A stretch of DNA of 64,000 bases from UBA11606 sp964504305. Lineage in GTDB: Bacteria > Actinomycetota > Acidimicrobiia > Acidimicrobiales > Aldehydirespiratoraceae. The translations under genes and the position numbers were made by a program. Position 1 is the first letter of the stretch. Every line of letters starts with the position of its first letter. Where the stretch lies: contig CAZDEB010000001.1 in the NCBI GenBank assembly GCA_964504305.1, forward strand, positions 310,001 through 374,000, in the 5' to 3' direction. Positions 9,471-16,496 of the stretch are shown one piece after another. Under the pieces are notes generated by a model, which was not told the origin of the DNA, did no database searches, and saw only the letters and a list, made by a program, of their open reading frames with translations.

Positions 9471-9886
9471 GCGGACTGGCTCCGATCGAGACGTACTTGC
9501 GTTCTGCTGAGATCCTCGACCCGAGCGCTGCCCTTGTGATTCGAGGGTGGCCGCTGACGGTCGAAGGACTGTTGCGCAACGCAGATGCGACCCGCCGCCG
9601 CTATTCGCTGAACGGAGCCCCGCTGGTGGCGATATCGGCTGAGGTGACCATGCCAGGGTGGGATTTCGAGAGCATCCTGTCGGGAAGTCGTCTGCGAACT
9701 CGCCGAAGCTACGCCTCGACGCTGGCCCACGAGGTGACCGCTGCAGGCTTCCGCTTACTGCCGTCGTTCTCGGCGCCCCACTACAGCATCGTCTTGGACA
9801 TCTACACTGAGGACGAAGCTCAACGGCTGATCGCAGCGTTGGGCGACGTTCGACCGAACCCCTATCACGTGAGGAGAGAATCATGA
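9467..9886 (+). CDS. Unknown 139-residue element protein
   Basis: The start overlaps the integrase stop (ATGA) and the stop overlaps the next start (ATGA), so the three genes are translationally coupled. The protein is soluble, without signal or membrane segments, mixed alpha/beta in character, with a basic middle (RLRTRRSYASTLAHEV) and an acidic C-terminal helix. I do not recognise the family. Its position suggests a role in recombination control or element maintenance, or one half of a two-gene stabilisation module with the following 92-residue protein. Both roles are guesses from context. Confidence 0.7.
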   Translation: MSGLAPIETYLRSAEILDPSAALVIRGWPLTVEGLLRNADATRRRYSLNGAPLVAISAEVTMPGWDFESILSGSRLRTRRSYASTLAHEVTAAGFRLLPSFSAPHYSIVLDIYTEDEAQRLIAALGDVRPNPYHVRRES

Positions 9887-10161
9887 GCAACCAAAGCGCT
9901 GTCGCCGTGACACTTCCCGCCGACGTGAACCAGGTCGACGAGACCGGCTACGTGTGGGCGTTCTTGAGCGACTCTGCCGAGCCCGCCCGGGTTTCCCCAG
10001 GTTCGATCATCGTGGCCGGCGATTCTGAAGAGCCATTCCTGGCCCGGGTCGTGGACGTGGTCGATGGCCCCGATGGCGATTCGATTGTGCATCTCGATGT
10101 GCTCGGCGTTCCCGACCAGACAATCGACGAACTTCGTCACGCCGGGTTGCTTCCCACATAG
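9883..10161 (+). CDS. Unknown 92-residue element protein
   Basis: This small acidic protein is predicted beta-rich (GYVWAFLSDSAEPARVSPGSIIVAGDSEEPFLARVVDVV), which resembles a small SH3-like or barrel fold, with no catalytic motif. It is the third gene of the int operon through an ATGA overlap. It converges with and overlaps by 25 bases the excisionase-like gene on the other strand. I do not recognise the family. Confidence 0.65.
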   Translation: MSNQSAVAVTLPADVNQVDETGYVWAFLSDSAEPARVSPGSIIVAGDSEEPFLARVVDVVDGPDGDSIVHLDVLGVPDQTIDELRHAGLLPT

Positions 10162-10376
10162 TTCGCCTTCGGCAGCAGACCACGAACGAGCAGTGCGAGT
10201 TCGTCCCTCGGCACCCGCAAACAGCGTCCGAGCTGGACGACGGGCAGCCCGGCTGCTCCATCGGTGATCCGATACTGCCGAGCCAGCTGGTAGCCGAGCG
10301 CTCGACTGATCCGCAGGTAGTCGGCCGCCTCCTCGACAGTCAGCAGATCTGGATACTCGCTGAGCGTTCGTCGCAT
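10137..10376 (-). CDS. Excisionase-family HTH protein
   Basis: From the ATG at 10376 (GGGAG about eight bases upstream) this 79-residue protein contains a winged-helix excisionase/MerR-type DNA-binding domain: LLTVEEAADYLRISRALGYQLARQY, then a wing ending LGRCLRVPRDELALLVRG. It probably acts as recombination directionality factor for the neighbouring integrase, or as a repressor. An in-frame start at 10484 would run into the structured repeat upstream and is less likely. The gene is convergent with the int operon, allowing opposing control of integration and excision. Confidence 0.8.
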   Translation of the reverse strand: MRRTLSEYPDLLTVEEAADYLRISRALGYQLARQYRITDGAAGLPVVQLGRCLRVPRDELALLVRGLLPKANYVGSNPA

Positions 10377-10634
10377 CTGATGCTCCCTTGCAGTCGGAAG
10401 CCCAGGGACCGCGCTGGCCGCCGAGCGCGACGCGCTGAGGTCGCAAACGCACACCTCCCGGTACTCAGGAAAATGTGGAGACACAACGGCAGGTCCTGCC
10501 GGGCCTGCGCACCGGGAGGTGCCGCCGAGTTGTCGCCGATCTTGGGACCCTGCCGCCCCGACGCTCCGCTTCGGGTTGACCTCAGGGTTGACACAACGCC
10601 CGCTACCTGGTTTGCAGCGGTCGGTCGAATGAGT
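10377..10634. other. Non-coding region with structured repeat copy 1
   Basis: Between the excisionase-like gene and the HTH-gene promoter no convincing gene is visible. The stretch holds the first 70-nt foldable repeat (10452-10521), annotated separately, and a GC-rich spacer without further motifs I can name. Confidence 0.6.
10452..10521 (+). repeat. Structured 70-nt repeat, copy 1
   Basis: The outer arms CACCTCCCGGT and ACCGGGAGGTG pair perfectly over 11 bp. Inside are a CAGG/CCTG pair and a GGCAGG-T-CCTGCC hairpin (10488-10500), with AGACACAACGGCAGGTCCTG as the most conserved core. An inverted copy of identical length lies at 11380-11449 with about 79 percent identity by eye. The differences keep stems paired, suggesting selection for a folded nucleic acid. 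It lies upstream of the excisionase-like gene. Confidence 0.65.
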
Positions 10635-10665
10635 TAGTTGACATTGTCAACTAGACCGGTAGAGT
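10635..10665 (+). promoter_or_regulatory. Promoter with 19-bp palindromic operator
   Basis: TAGTTGACATTGTCAACTA at 10635-10653 is a perfect palindrome around one central base. It contains the -35 box TTGACA (10638-10643). A -10 box TAGAGT follows at 10660-10665 with a 16-base spacer. The arrangement predicts repression of the downstream HTH gene by a dimeric regulator, perhaps its own product. Confidence 0.65.
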
Positions 10666-10770
10666 TCGAAGCTGAGCCGGGAGACACATTCGAAGAAGAG
10701 GATCGAGAAGGAGTTCCGCGAAGCCTAGCTTTGCAGAGCCCTGGCCAAGGTCACTCAACCCGCATATGCC

Positions 10771-11289
10771 ATGAAAACGTACAGTTTCATGCTGATCCTC
10801 AACCGTCCGATCGACGAGGCAACCAGCGACCTGCTGTTCGAAGCCGGTCTCGACGACGCGGCGGTCACCGCGTTCGACGGGCAACCGGCCCTCGATGTCG
10901 ATCGTGACGCTTCCACGCTGCTCGGTGCCATCGCATCTGCCATCACCGAGGCTGAGTCCGTTGCGGGGATCCAGGTCATTCGGGTGGAGGGCGAGGAGCT
11001 GGTCTCCCAGGCTGACATCGCGGAGCGCACCGGCCGCAGTCGTCAAGCCGTGAACCATTGGGTCAAGCGAGACGCCGACAGCTCCGGGTTTCCCGAGCCG
11101 GCCTACGGCACAGCCACCCGCTCGCCGCTTTGGCGTTGGGCCGAGGTGCAATCCTGGCTCGACCCGGAAGCGGACACCGACGATCGGGGACGGATCATCG
11201 CCTTGGCCAATGCAACCCTGCTCACCCGCCGCAACCTCAATGATGACGACGAACGCCGGCTCGTGGAAACGCTGCTCGCCGCAAGCTGA
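10771..11289 (+). CDS. HTH DNA-binding regulator of the element
   Basis: This 172-residue protein has an N-terminal alpha/beta domain of about 70 residues (YSFMLILNRPIDEATSDLLF). A HTH of the AlpA/MerR type follows (LVSQADIAERTGRSRQAVNHWV), with a wing ending PLWRWAEVQSWL, then a short helical tail. It probably binds element DNA as regulator or excision factor. It has its own strong promoter with a palindromic operator at 10635-10653, so autoregulation is plausible. The gene sits between the two inverted 70-nt repeats. No strong ribosome site precedes the ATG. Confidence 0.75.
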   Translation: MKTYSFMLILNRPIDEATSDLLFEAGLDDAAVTAFDGQPALDVDRDASTLLGAIASAITEAESVAGIQVIRVEGEELVSQADIAERTGRSRQAVNHWVKRDADSSGFPEPAYGTATRSPLWRWAEVQSWLDPEADTDDRGRIIALANATLLTRRNLNDDDERRLVETLLAAS

Positions 11290-11811
11290 TCCTGGCGGGT
11301 CGAGTATCCGACGAAGTTCGGCAGCCTTCCCTCGGCCGATTGCGACGTCGCAGGGTGTGACGTGGGCGAGGAGCGACCGCACCTCCCTCTCCGCCAGGTC
11401 CGCAGGACCTGCCGTTGTGTCTCGGCGTTTTCCTGGCGGCCGGGAGGTGGAGGCGGGTCGCCGACGGTCGGGCTCTCGGCCGTCCTCTGCGGTAGCTGGT
11501 CGGCTCTTGTGCTTCAGCTAGAGATGGGTTGCCCGGGTCTCGGCTCATTGGGCGCCGACCTCGGCGGTAGTCGGCCCGGGGCGATTGGGCACGTGATTAT
11601 CGAGTGCCAGCACTGACGTCCCTGGCGCTCAAGTTCGCCGGCGATGTGGCACCAGGAACCTCGGATCGCCTCGGTGTTATGTGATCGCTCGGGATCTGCC
11701 GCTCTATGTCGGTAGACGTCGGGCAGCAGGTTGTACGCGACGATGCACATGCGTGCCGGAGGTCTTGGTGGAACCAGAGCCAGGTCCCCGACGTCGAAAG
11801 GTGGCGTGAGG
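11290..11811. other. Non-coding region with structured repeat copy 2
   Basis: This 520-base stretch holds the second 70-nt structured repeat (11380-11449). Otherwise I see no supportable gene. A minus-strand frame over about 11514-11760 has a faint look of a transposase C-terminus (RMCIVAYNLL) but lacks any catalytic motif, so it is not called. Confidence 0.5.
11380..11449 (-). repeat. Structured 70-nt repeat, copy 2 (inverted)
   Basis: Read on the minus strand this matches copy 1 at about 55 of 70 positions, including 21 identical core bases (11402-11422). On the plus strand CACCTCCC pairs with GGGAGGTG and CCGCCAGG pairs perfectly with CCTGGCGG, enclosing the GCAGGACCTGC hairpin. The inner stem is longer than in copy 1 while the outer stem is shorter, so architecture is kept while sequence drifts. 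Confidence 0.65.
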
Positions 11812-11904
11812 ATGAACCGGATCCCTTCTATCGTCGTTCGCCCAGTGATGTTGGCGCTCGTGGTCGCCTCGTGCGGCTCTGGAAACCCTTCGTCCGGCTC
11901 CGCC
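11812..11904 (+). pseudogene. Lipoprotein gene 5' remnant
   Basis: AAAGGTGG lies just upstream of the ATG at 11812. The frame begins with a lipoprotein signal (MNRIPSIVVRPVMLALVVASC) followed by a Ser/Gly linker, then runs into IstB sequence and stops at 11916. The original protein body is missing. The cause appears to be insertion, then decay, of an IS21-type element. The exact junction lies within about 11885-11905. Confidence 0.5.
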
Positions 11905-12276
11905 GCTACGGGCTGATCATCATCGACGAGGTCGGCTATCTCCCGTTCGAACAAGACGCCGCCAACCTGGTGTTCGAGTTGGTGTCGTCACGCTACGAAC
12001 ACACCTCGCTGATCCTGACCTCGAACCTTCCGTTCTCGAGCTGGGGCGGCGTCTTCGGCGACCAAGCCGTCGCCGCCGCCATGATCGACCGGATCGTCCA
12101 CCACGCCGACGTGCTCACCGTCAAAGGCGCCAGCTACCGGCTCCGCAACCGCGGCATCGACACCCTCCCCAGCATCCGCGCAGCCACCGACGACCCCGAC
12201 AACTAACCTCACACATCAACAAACCACCGCGCACTTTTCGCCCGGCACAACCGCGCAGATTTCAAGCGTCATCGAC
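11890..12276 (+). mobile_element. IS21-family remnant (istB 3' end)
   Basis: Frame 11893-12206 encodes the C-terminal part of an IstB ATPase: RRYGLIIIDEVGYLPF (Walker B), SNLPFSSWGGVF and DRIVHHADVLTVKGASYRLR. Its Walker A half and the istA transposase are absent, so it cannot move by itself. Downstream sequence to about 12276 looks like the IS right end by context, but no terminal repeat can be paired because the left end is lost. It is spliced directly onto the lipoprotein remnant. Confidence 0.75.
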
Positions 12277-12487
12277 AGTGGCGATACTTCGAAGCGACGA
12301 CTGATGTTCGGCATGGGCATGCCGCTCAGTCTCATCGGGTCGCTCGCTGCGACTCAGAACTCGGCGACGCCCTACACCCGGCTCGCCGGGGCGGCCCTCA
12401 TCTACCTGCGACTCGCCGCATTGGCGGTCTGGGTGACCCGCCAGTCAGGGAAGCCAGCAATCGGCTCGGGCGTGCGAGACTGGCGAG

Positions 12488-12883
12488 GTGTGGTTCGCTC
12501 CGATTCTTGATCGTCTGGTCTCAGCCGAAGTTCGCTTCGTGGTGGTGGGGTCGGCGGCCCGGATGCTGGCAGGAGAGTCGGCAACCGCCGAGGACCTCGA
12601 CCTCGTTGTCGACGGATCGGTCCCGCGGCGTGCCGCGGTTCTGGCGGCGATGGCGGAGTTGGGTGCACTTGTCGAGCAGCGTCGCGGGTTTGTGCCGGTG
12701 CGCTCGGTGCTGTGCCTCCCGTGGGAATGGGGTTGGAAAGCGAGAACGTCTCTCGGCGACGTGGATGTCATCACGCGTTTCATCGACGGCACGACCATCG
12801 ATGAGCACGACGAGCTCGCTGATGCTGTGGTTCTTCCGAGCGGAAGCGTCGTGCGGTGCAACCCGACGAGGTGGGCGGCGTGA
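12488..12883 (+). CDS. Nucleotidyltransferase-fold protein
   Basis: The 131-residue product shows the nucleotidyltransferase core: VVVGSAARMLAG with the GS signature near residues 21-22, EDLDLVVD with the metal-binding D-x-D, and a third acidic strand (LGDVDVITRFID). This resembles minimal NTases of MNT/AbiEii-like systems, which transfer nucleotides to protein or RNA. The substrate is unknown. Its stop overlaps the start of a GyrA-like gene in a GTGA, so the two form a coupled pair. The upstream 210 bases (12277-12487) contain no supported gene. Confidence 0.7.
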   Translation: MWFAPILDRLVSAEVRFVVVGSAARMLAGESATAEDLDLVVDGSVPRRAAVLAAMAELGALVEQRRGFVPVRSVLCLPWEWGWKARTSLGDVDVITRFIDGTTIDEHDELADAVVLPSGSVVRCNPTRWAA

Positions 12884-13825
12884 GCGATGCGACCGGCCTG
12901 GGGCTTCTCGATCTTGCGATCATTGAGGCGTGTCACCGGGTTGGTGCGGTGAGCGATGCCCCGTACGTGAAAACGTCGCTGGTTCTGGACGAGGTGCATG
13001 AGCGGACGGGGATCGGCCAGCGAATCGCATACGAACCCTTGTGCAACCTGGCGCGCCCGTGGGTCGTTCATCTCGCCCTGATCGACTTCCATGGCAACTA
13101 TGGCGATCTCGATTCTCCGCCGGCCGCGGCTCGCTATACCGAATGCCGATTGACGCCGCTGGGGGTAGCGGCCCTCGCGGCCGAGCGTGGCACGACGGGG
13201 CCCCTGGCCGATAGGGCTGATAAACGGGGATACCTGGGTGGGCGGGACGCGCCCTCCGCTCGACCCAGAGCGTGTTGTCGCTGCGGTGAGAGCGGCGCCG
13301 ACGGTGAGCGATGATGAGCTTGCTGAGATGGTCGGACGACCGTCGTTTCCTTCGGGATGTGAGGTGGAGGCTGACCTCGAGGCGTTCTGCTCGGGAGCGG
13401 AGACCGAACTGCAGTTGAGCGCTCGCATCAGCGAGTCCGCTCCGGATCGGCTGGTGATCTCGCATCTGCCGCCCGATTGCTCACCCAGCGAGATCGGAGA
13501 GTCGATCCGGTCTCGCAACGAGAGAGATCGCCGAGACAAGCCCAGTGGCTCCCAGCGAGGCCCGGCCGACGATCCCGCCTTGATCCGAAACATCGGTGAT
13601 ATCTCCGATAGGGCAAACGGGACACGGCTGGAGATCAGCGTCGCTCGAGGCAGCGACTTGGCAGAGGCGCGCCGATATCTCAACACGATCTGGCACATCC
13701 GCAGGACGATGTCTGTTCGACTTACCGAGCCGGTCGCTGCACTCATCCGCCCCTTCGGCTCAGCCGACTCGATCGACGTTGACCAGCGAATGGCCGCTAT
13801 TGGTGACGCGATCCGATTGAACTGA
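12880..13825 (+). pseudogene. Diverged GyrA-like topoisomerase A subunit, frameshifted
   Basis: The frame from the GTG at 12880 carries HGNYGDLDSPPAAARYTECRL, matching the GyrA/ParC motif with the DNA-cleaving Tyr (RYTE). The next frame from about 13208 continues the family pattern: PIGLINGDTWVGGTRPPLDP and GRPSFPSGCEVEADLEAFCSG, equivalent to the GPDFPTGG region. One extra G near 13205-13208 breaks the gene; without it about 315 residues would be continuous. The HPHGD motif of true GyrA is not conserved, there is no GyrB partner and the C-terminal propeller is lacking. It may be a decayed gene, a sequencing error or a specialised DNA-binding derivative. Confidence 0.65.
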
Positions 13826-14139
13826 CGTCAGGTGGAAGTGGCGTGAGAACGACGGTCTGATCTGGCGAGAAGATTCGGATGGCACGGCGCGACAACGCGT
13901 TGAGCACGGGGCGCTAGCTACCGGCCCGGTTCGGGGTGCACCGCCGCGAGGTGCGAGCGGCGTTGGCGCCGCCCGGGCCCACCGCGCGCAAGACCCCAGT
14001 CCCTCCGCCGCGGCGAGCACGGATGGTCGTCTTGACTGTCGAAAGGGGTCCCGGGCTCGTGCTGCCAGACCCGGGCCTCAGTGAGCAGCCGTAGTCGACT
14101 GTCGAATCTGCCGCGTGTGGACGAGGACGTGAAGGCTGT
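13826..14139. other. Intergenic region without recognised features
   Basis: This GC-rich gap lies between the GyrA-like gene and the convergent anti-sigma gene. A short direct repeat GACTGTCGAA occurs twice (about 14034 and 14097). No tRNA, terminator with U-tract or coding frame is convincing. Confidence 0.5.
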
Positions 14140-15528
14140 CTACGCGATTTCGACCTCAGCGCCGAACTGGTCGTAGGCGGTGATCATTGGTGTCTCATCT
14201 GACACGTTGATGAAAACCGAGATGTTGCCTCGTGGCAGCTGGACCACTTCTGAGCGGGATTCGCTTGCGAATGTCACGAAGGAGGTTTCGGGCGGGAGGT
14301 CAACGACGACGAGTGTGGCGGCGGCACCAAACTTCTGATCGTTGATGGGCAGCGTGTGGACGCCGGGGCCGCATCCGATCTCTTCGCCACTGCTTCGGAG
14401 GGTGAGACAGCCGGTCTCTTCACGAGCGATGACCATGGTCGGTCCCTCGATGCCGCCCGAAAGCGGGAGGTTACCGAGACGGTATTCGAAGCCGAACTCG
14501 GAGATATCTACCTCGGCCGCCGGTCCGGGTGCGCCGCCAACCACGGCTGCGTCCCAACCGAGAGCGCCAGCGTCGGCGCAAGTAGGGCCCGCGGGCCCGA
14601 CTGCCGGGCGCCAATGGTTGCTTGAGACCGACATCGATGCGTCGGGGTCCCACGCGATCGATGCCAGTCTGCCCGTCGCTCGGATCAGCGGGGCGAGTCG
14701 GCTGTTGTCGGCCACTGCGGGCAGCGCCACGAGCGCTATTGGGTCGACGACATTGCTCGCTCCGAGAAACTGGCGCCATAGCGTGTCGCACACCGCTGCC
14801 ACTGCGGCGAGCACGTTGCTACGGGTGCCGGTGCTGCCGTCGCGGAAGACGAACACCGCCTCTTCCAGTGGTTCCTCCGGGTCGGACTGTTCCGACAAGT
14901 CAGCGCCTTCGTCAACGACGAGGTAGGTACCGTCCACAACCGTTCCACCGATAACACCTACGACGTCAGGATGCAGGAGCAGGCCGGCCAGAACGGTCGT
15001 TTCCGAGGTGAAGCTGCCGAGCGATACGGAACCGACGTAGGCGGAGTTCACCCGACCACACCCTGTCGTCCAGGATGGACCGTCGGCGGCGGTCTGAAGT
15101 ACGACGCAGACCTCGCTGTTGTCCACCGCAGGGATAACCCACAGCGTGTAGCCGTCGATTGATGCCCCCCGCCGCGATCGCTCAACATCGAGTTCTGGTC
15201 CGGAACGGCCAGATCCGATCCGCTCAGGCGCGTCGGCGGGCAGCGCGTCGCGCGGCGTTCGTTCGCGTTGGAGGATCAACGGGAGTTCGGAGCGGAGGTC
15301 TGGCTCCGAATCCGCATCGTCGCCGACCGACACCGCTCCATCCCGCTCAATGGTCAGGAACCAAGCTCCTAGCGCGGCCACCAGGACGAGGAGCAATGCG
15401 CCGACAAGTCGTCGCCCCGACCTCGCGGCAGGTCGTTCAACCGCCAGCGGCGCCTCGACCGCGACCGGAGCCGCATCCACCATCTCCGCGACAAGGCGAC
15501 GGATCTGCTCGTCAATCGGATCAGTCAT
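14140..15528 (-). CDS. Single-pass membrane protein, likely anti-sigma factor
   Basis: The 462-residue protein has a short cytoplasmic N-terminus (MTDPIDEQIRRLVAEMVDAAP), one transmembrane helix near residues 40-60 (VGALLLVLVAALGAWFLTI) and a large extracytoplasmic beta-rich domain without a recognised family. Its start overlaps the end of the ECF sigma gene by eight bases. This layout is typical of a membrane anti-sigma factor or sigma-linked sensor. A zinc anti-sigma HxxxCxxC motif is not visible, so the inhibitor role rests on topology and gene order. Confidence 0.65.
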   Translation of the reverse strand: MTDPIDEQIRRLVAEMVDAAPVAVEAPLAVERPAARSGRRLVGALLLVLVAALGAWFLTIERDGAVSVGDDADSEPDLRSELPLILQRERTPRDALPADAPERIGSGRSGPELDVERSRRGASIDGYTLWVIPAVDNSEVCVVLQTAADGPSWTTGCGRVNSAYVGSVSLGSFTSETTVLAGLLLHPDVVGVIGGTVVDGTYLVVDEGADLSEQSDPEEPLEEAVFVFRDGSTGTRSNVLAAVAAVCDTLWRQFLGASNVVDPIALVALPAVADNSRLAPLIRATGRLASIAWDPDASMSVSSNHWRPAVGPAGPTCADAGALGWDAAVVGGAPGPAAEVDISEFGFEYRLGNLPLSGGIEGPTMVIAREETGCLTLRSSGEEIGCGPGVHTLPINDQKFGAAATLVVVDLPPETSFVTFASESRSEVVQLPRGNISVFINVSDETPMITAYDQFGAEVEIA

Positions 15529-15985
15529 GAAGCACCTTCCTCAGATTCTCGCGAGCACGAGCCAGATGCCGACGCACGGTTCCCTCCGACACCGCCAGCA
15601 CCTCGGCGACCCGCGCTGGCGTCAGATCTTCCCAATATGTGAAGTAGATGACCGACCGCTGCCGCACCGAGAGATCGCGAATCGCCGCGGCTACCTCCGG
15701 ACGGCTGATGTACTCGATCTCCGGCGACGCCCAATGGCCAGCCGACAACCATTCCCGTCGATCGGCCCGGAACCGGGCGCGGTGCCACATCCTCGAAGCG
15801 TTGACCACCGCGCGGTGCAGGTAGGCCAACTGGGAGTCGGCCTCCGGCCAGCGCGCCGACCGAAGTGCGCCAATCAGCGCCTCCGAGACGATGTCCTCTG
15901 CATGGTCAGGCCCCACGAGCACAGTCGCGTGCCGCAACAGCTCCGGCCCGAACTTCTGAAACGCCTCATCAATAGTGACCCGCAC
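15521..15985 (-). CDS. ECF-type sigma-70 factor
   Basis: The product has region 2 (ELLRHATVLVGPDHAEDIVSEALIGALR) and region 4 (LSVRQRSVIYFTYWEDLTPARVAEVLAVSEGTVRRHLARARENL), spaced as in extracytoplasmic-function sigma factors. The GTG at 15985 gives 154 residues starting MRVTIDEAFQKFG, the usual N-terminus for this family; an ATG at 16048 would add a basic extension of 21 residues. It is co-transcribed with the membrane protein downstream. Target promoters are unknown. It sits immediately inside the right attachment repeat. Confidence 0.85.
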   Translation of the reverse strand: MRVTIDEAFQKFGPELLRHATVLVGPDHAEDIVSEALIGALRSARWPEADSQLAYLHRAVVNASRMWHRARFRADRREWLSAGHWASPEIEYISRPEVAAAIRDLSVRQRSVIYFTYWEDLTPARVAEVLAVSEGTVRRHLARARENLRKVLHD

Positions 15986-16145
15986 ATCCCTACGATGCCG
16001 CCGATCTCCACCACGGGTGACATCAACAACGCTTTCCCGCGAAACCACCGCACCACCGGCGGCCTGTCATCATCGCCAGCTGGGTTCGTTCCCAGAGCGA
16101 TCCAATCGCGGGTCGGCGTGGCGCGAAGATCGCCGTTCGAAAGTG

Positions 16146-16164
16146 CCCCTAGTTTTGTCCCTAG
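16146..16164. promoter_or_regulatory. Arm-type repeats beside right attachment site
   Basis: CCCCTAG (16146-16152) and TCCCTAG (16158-16164) occur with 12-base spacing on the element side of the right repeat. They mirror the TCCCTAG pairs near both integrase genes. They may be integrase arm sites. Confidence 0.4.
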
Positions 16165-16270
16165 GAACCGCCGGCACGAGGCCTATCTGGGTGTCACGGG
16201 CTGGACCTCGAATGAGAGAACGCCCTGCTCAGGGACACGCAACGCCACGAGCTGGACACCTGGGCAGGAC

Positions 16271-16345
16271 CCACGACATCTTCGAAGGCACCGAGCAGAT
16301 CCAGCAGCTCGTGATCAGCCGCGCGATCTCGGGTCTGCGGATCGA
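16271..16345 (+). repeat. Right attachment-site repeat (attR / internal att)
   Basis: This is the direct repeat of the acyl-CoA dehydrogenase 3' end, with two mismatches to 8180-8254 and its own in-frame TAG at 16347-16349. It marks the right border of the 8.1-kb element. Because a broken integrase follows, it probably also is the left border of an older element. Confidence 0.85.
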
Positions 16346-16441
16346 GTAGCCCTTAGCTGGGTTTTGTTCCAATCTGGTGTCGTTCGGTAGCAGCGGACAG
16401 CAATGGTCACCAGCGGTCAGACCCTGTGGATAACTAGCTCA

Positions 16442-16471
16442 TCCCTAGTCCTATCCCTAGTTTTCTAGGGA
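16442..16471. promoter_or_regulatory. Arm-type repeats before the decayed integrase
   Basis: Two TCCCTAG copies (16442-16448 and 16454-16460) and one inverted CTAGGGA (16465-16471) lie upstream of the second integrase. This is the same relative place as the pair upstream of the intact integrase. Confidence 0.45.
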
Positions 16472-16496
16472 TGGGACGCGTCCATGCTCGGCACTC

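Larger units (their letters stand above)
8180..16345. mobile_element. 8.1-kb integrated element in acyl-CoA dehydrogenase gene
   Basis: The element is delimited by 75-bp direct repeats exactly 8091 bases apart. A tyrosine integrase sits just inside the left repeat, with an excisionase-like gene nearby. Copies of CACCTCCCGGT and TCCCTAG cluster at its left end, and TCCCTAG-type motifs also occur near its right end. The cargo includes small unknown genes, a HTH gene between inverted 70-nt repeats, an IS21 remnant, a nucleotidyltransferase/GyrA-like pair and an ECF sigma/anti-sigma pair. No relaxase, replication or phage structural gene was found, so it is probably a mobilisable or satellite-type island. 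Confidence 0.8.

Noticed and set aside
10638..10907. 89-codon frame over the regulator promoter
   Set aside because: Its start lies inside the palindromic operator and it conflicts with the HTH gene in another frame.
12304..12510. 68-codon frame upstream of the nucleotidyltransferase gene
   Set aside because: It has no ribosome site or recognisable domain and overlaps the supported GTG start.
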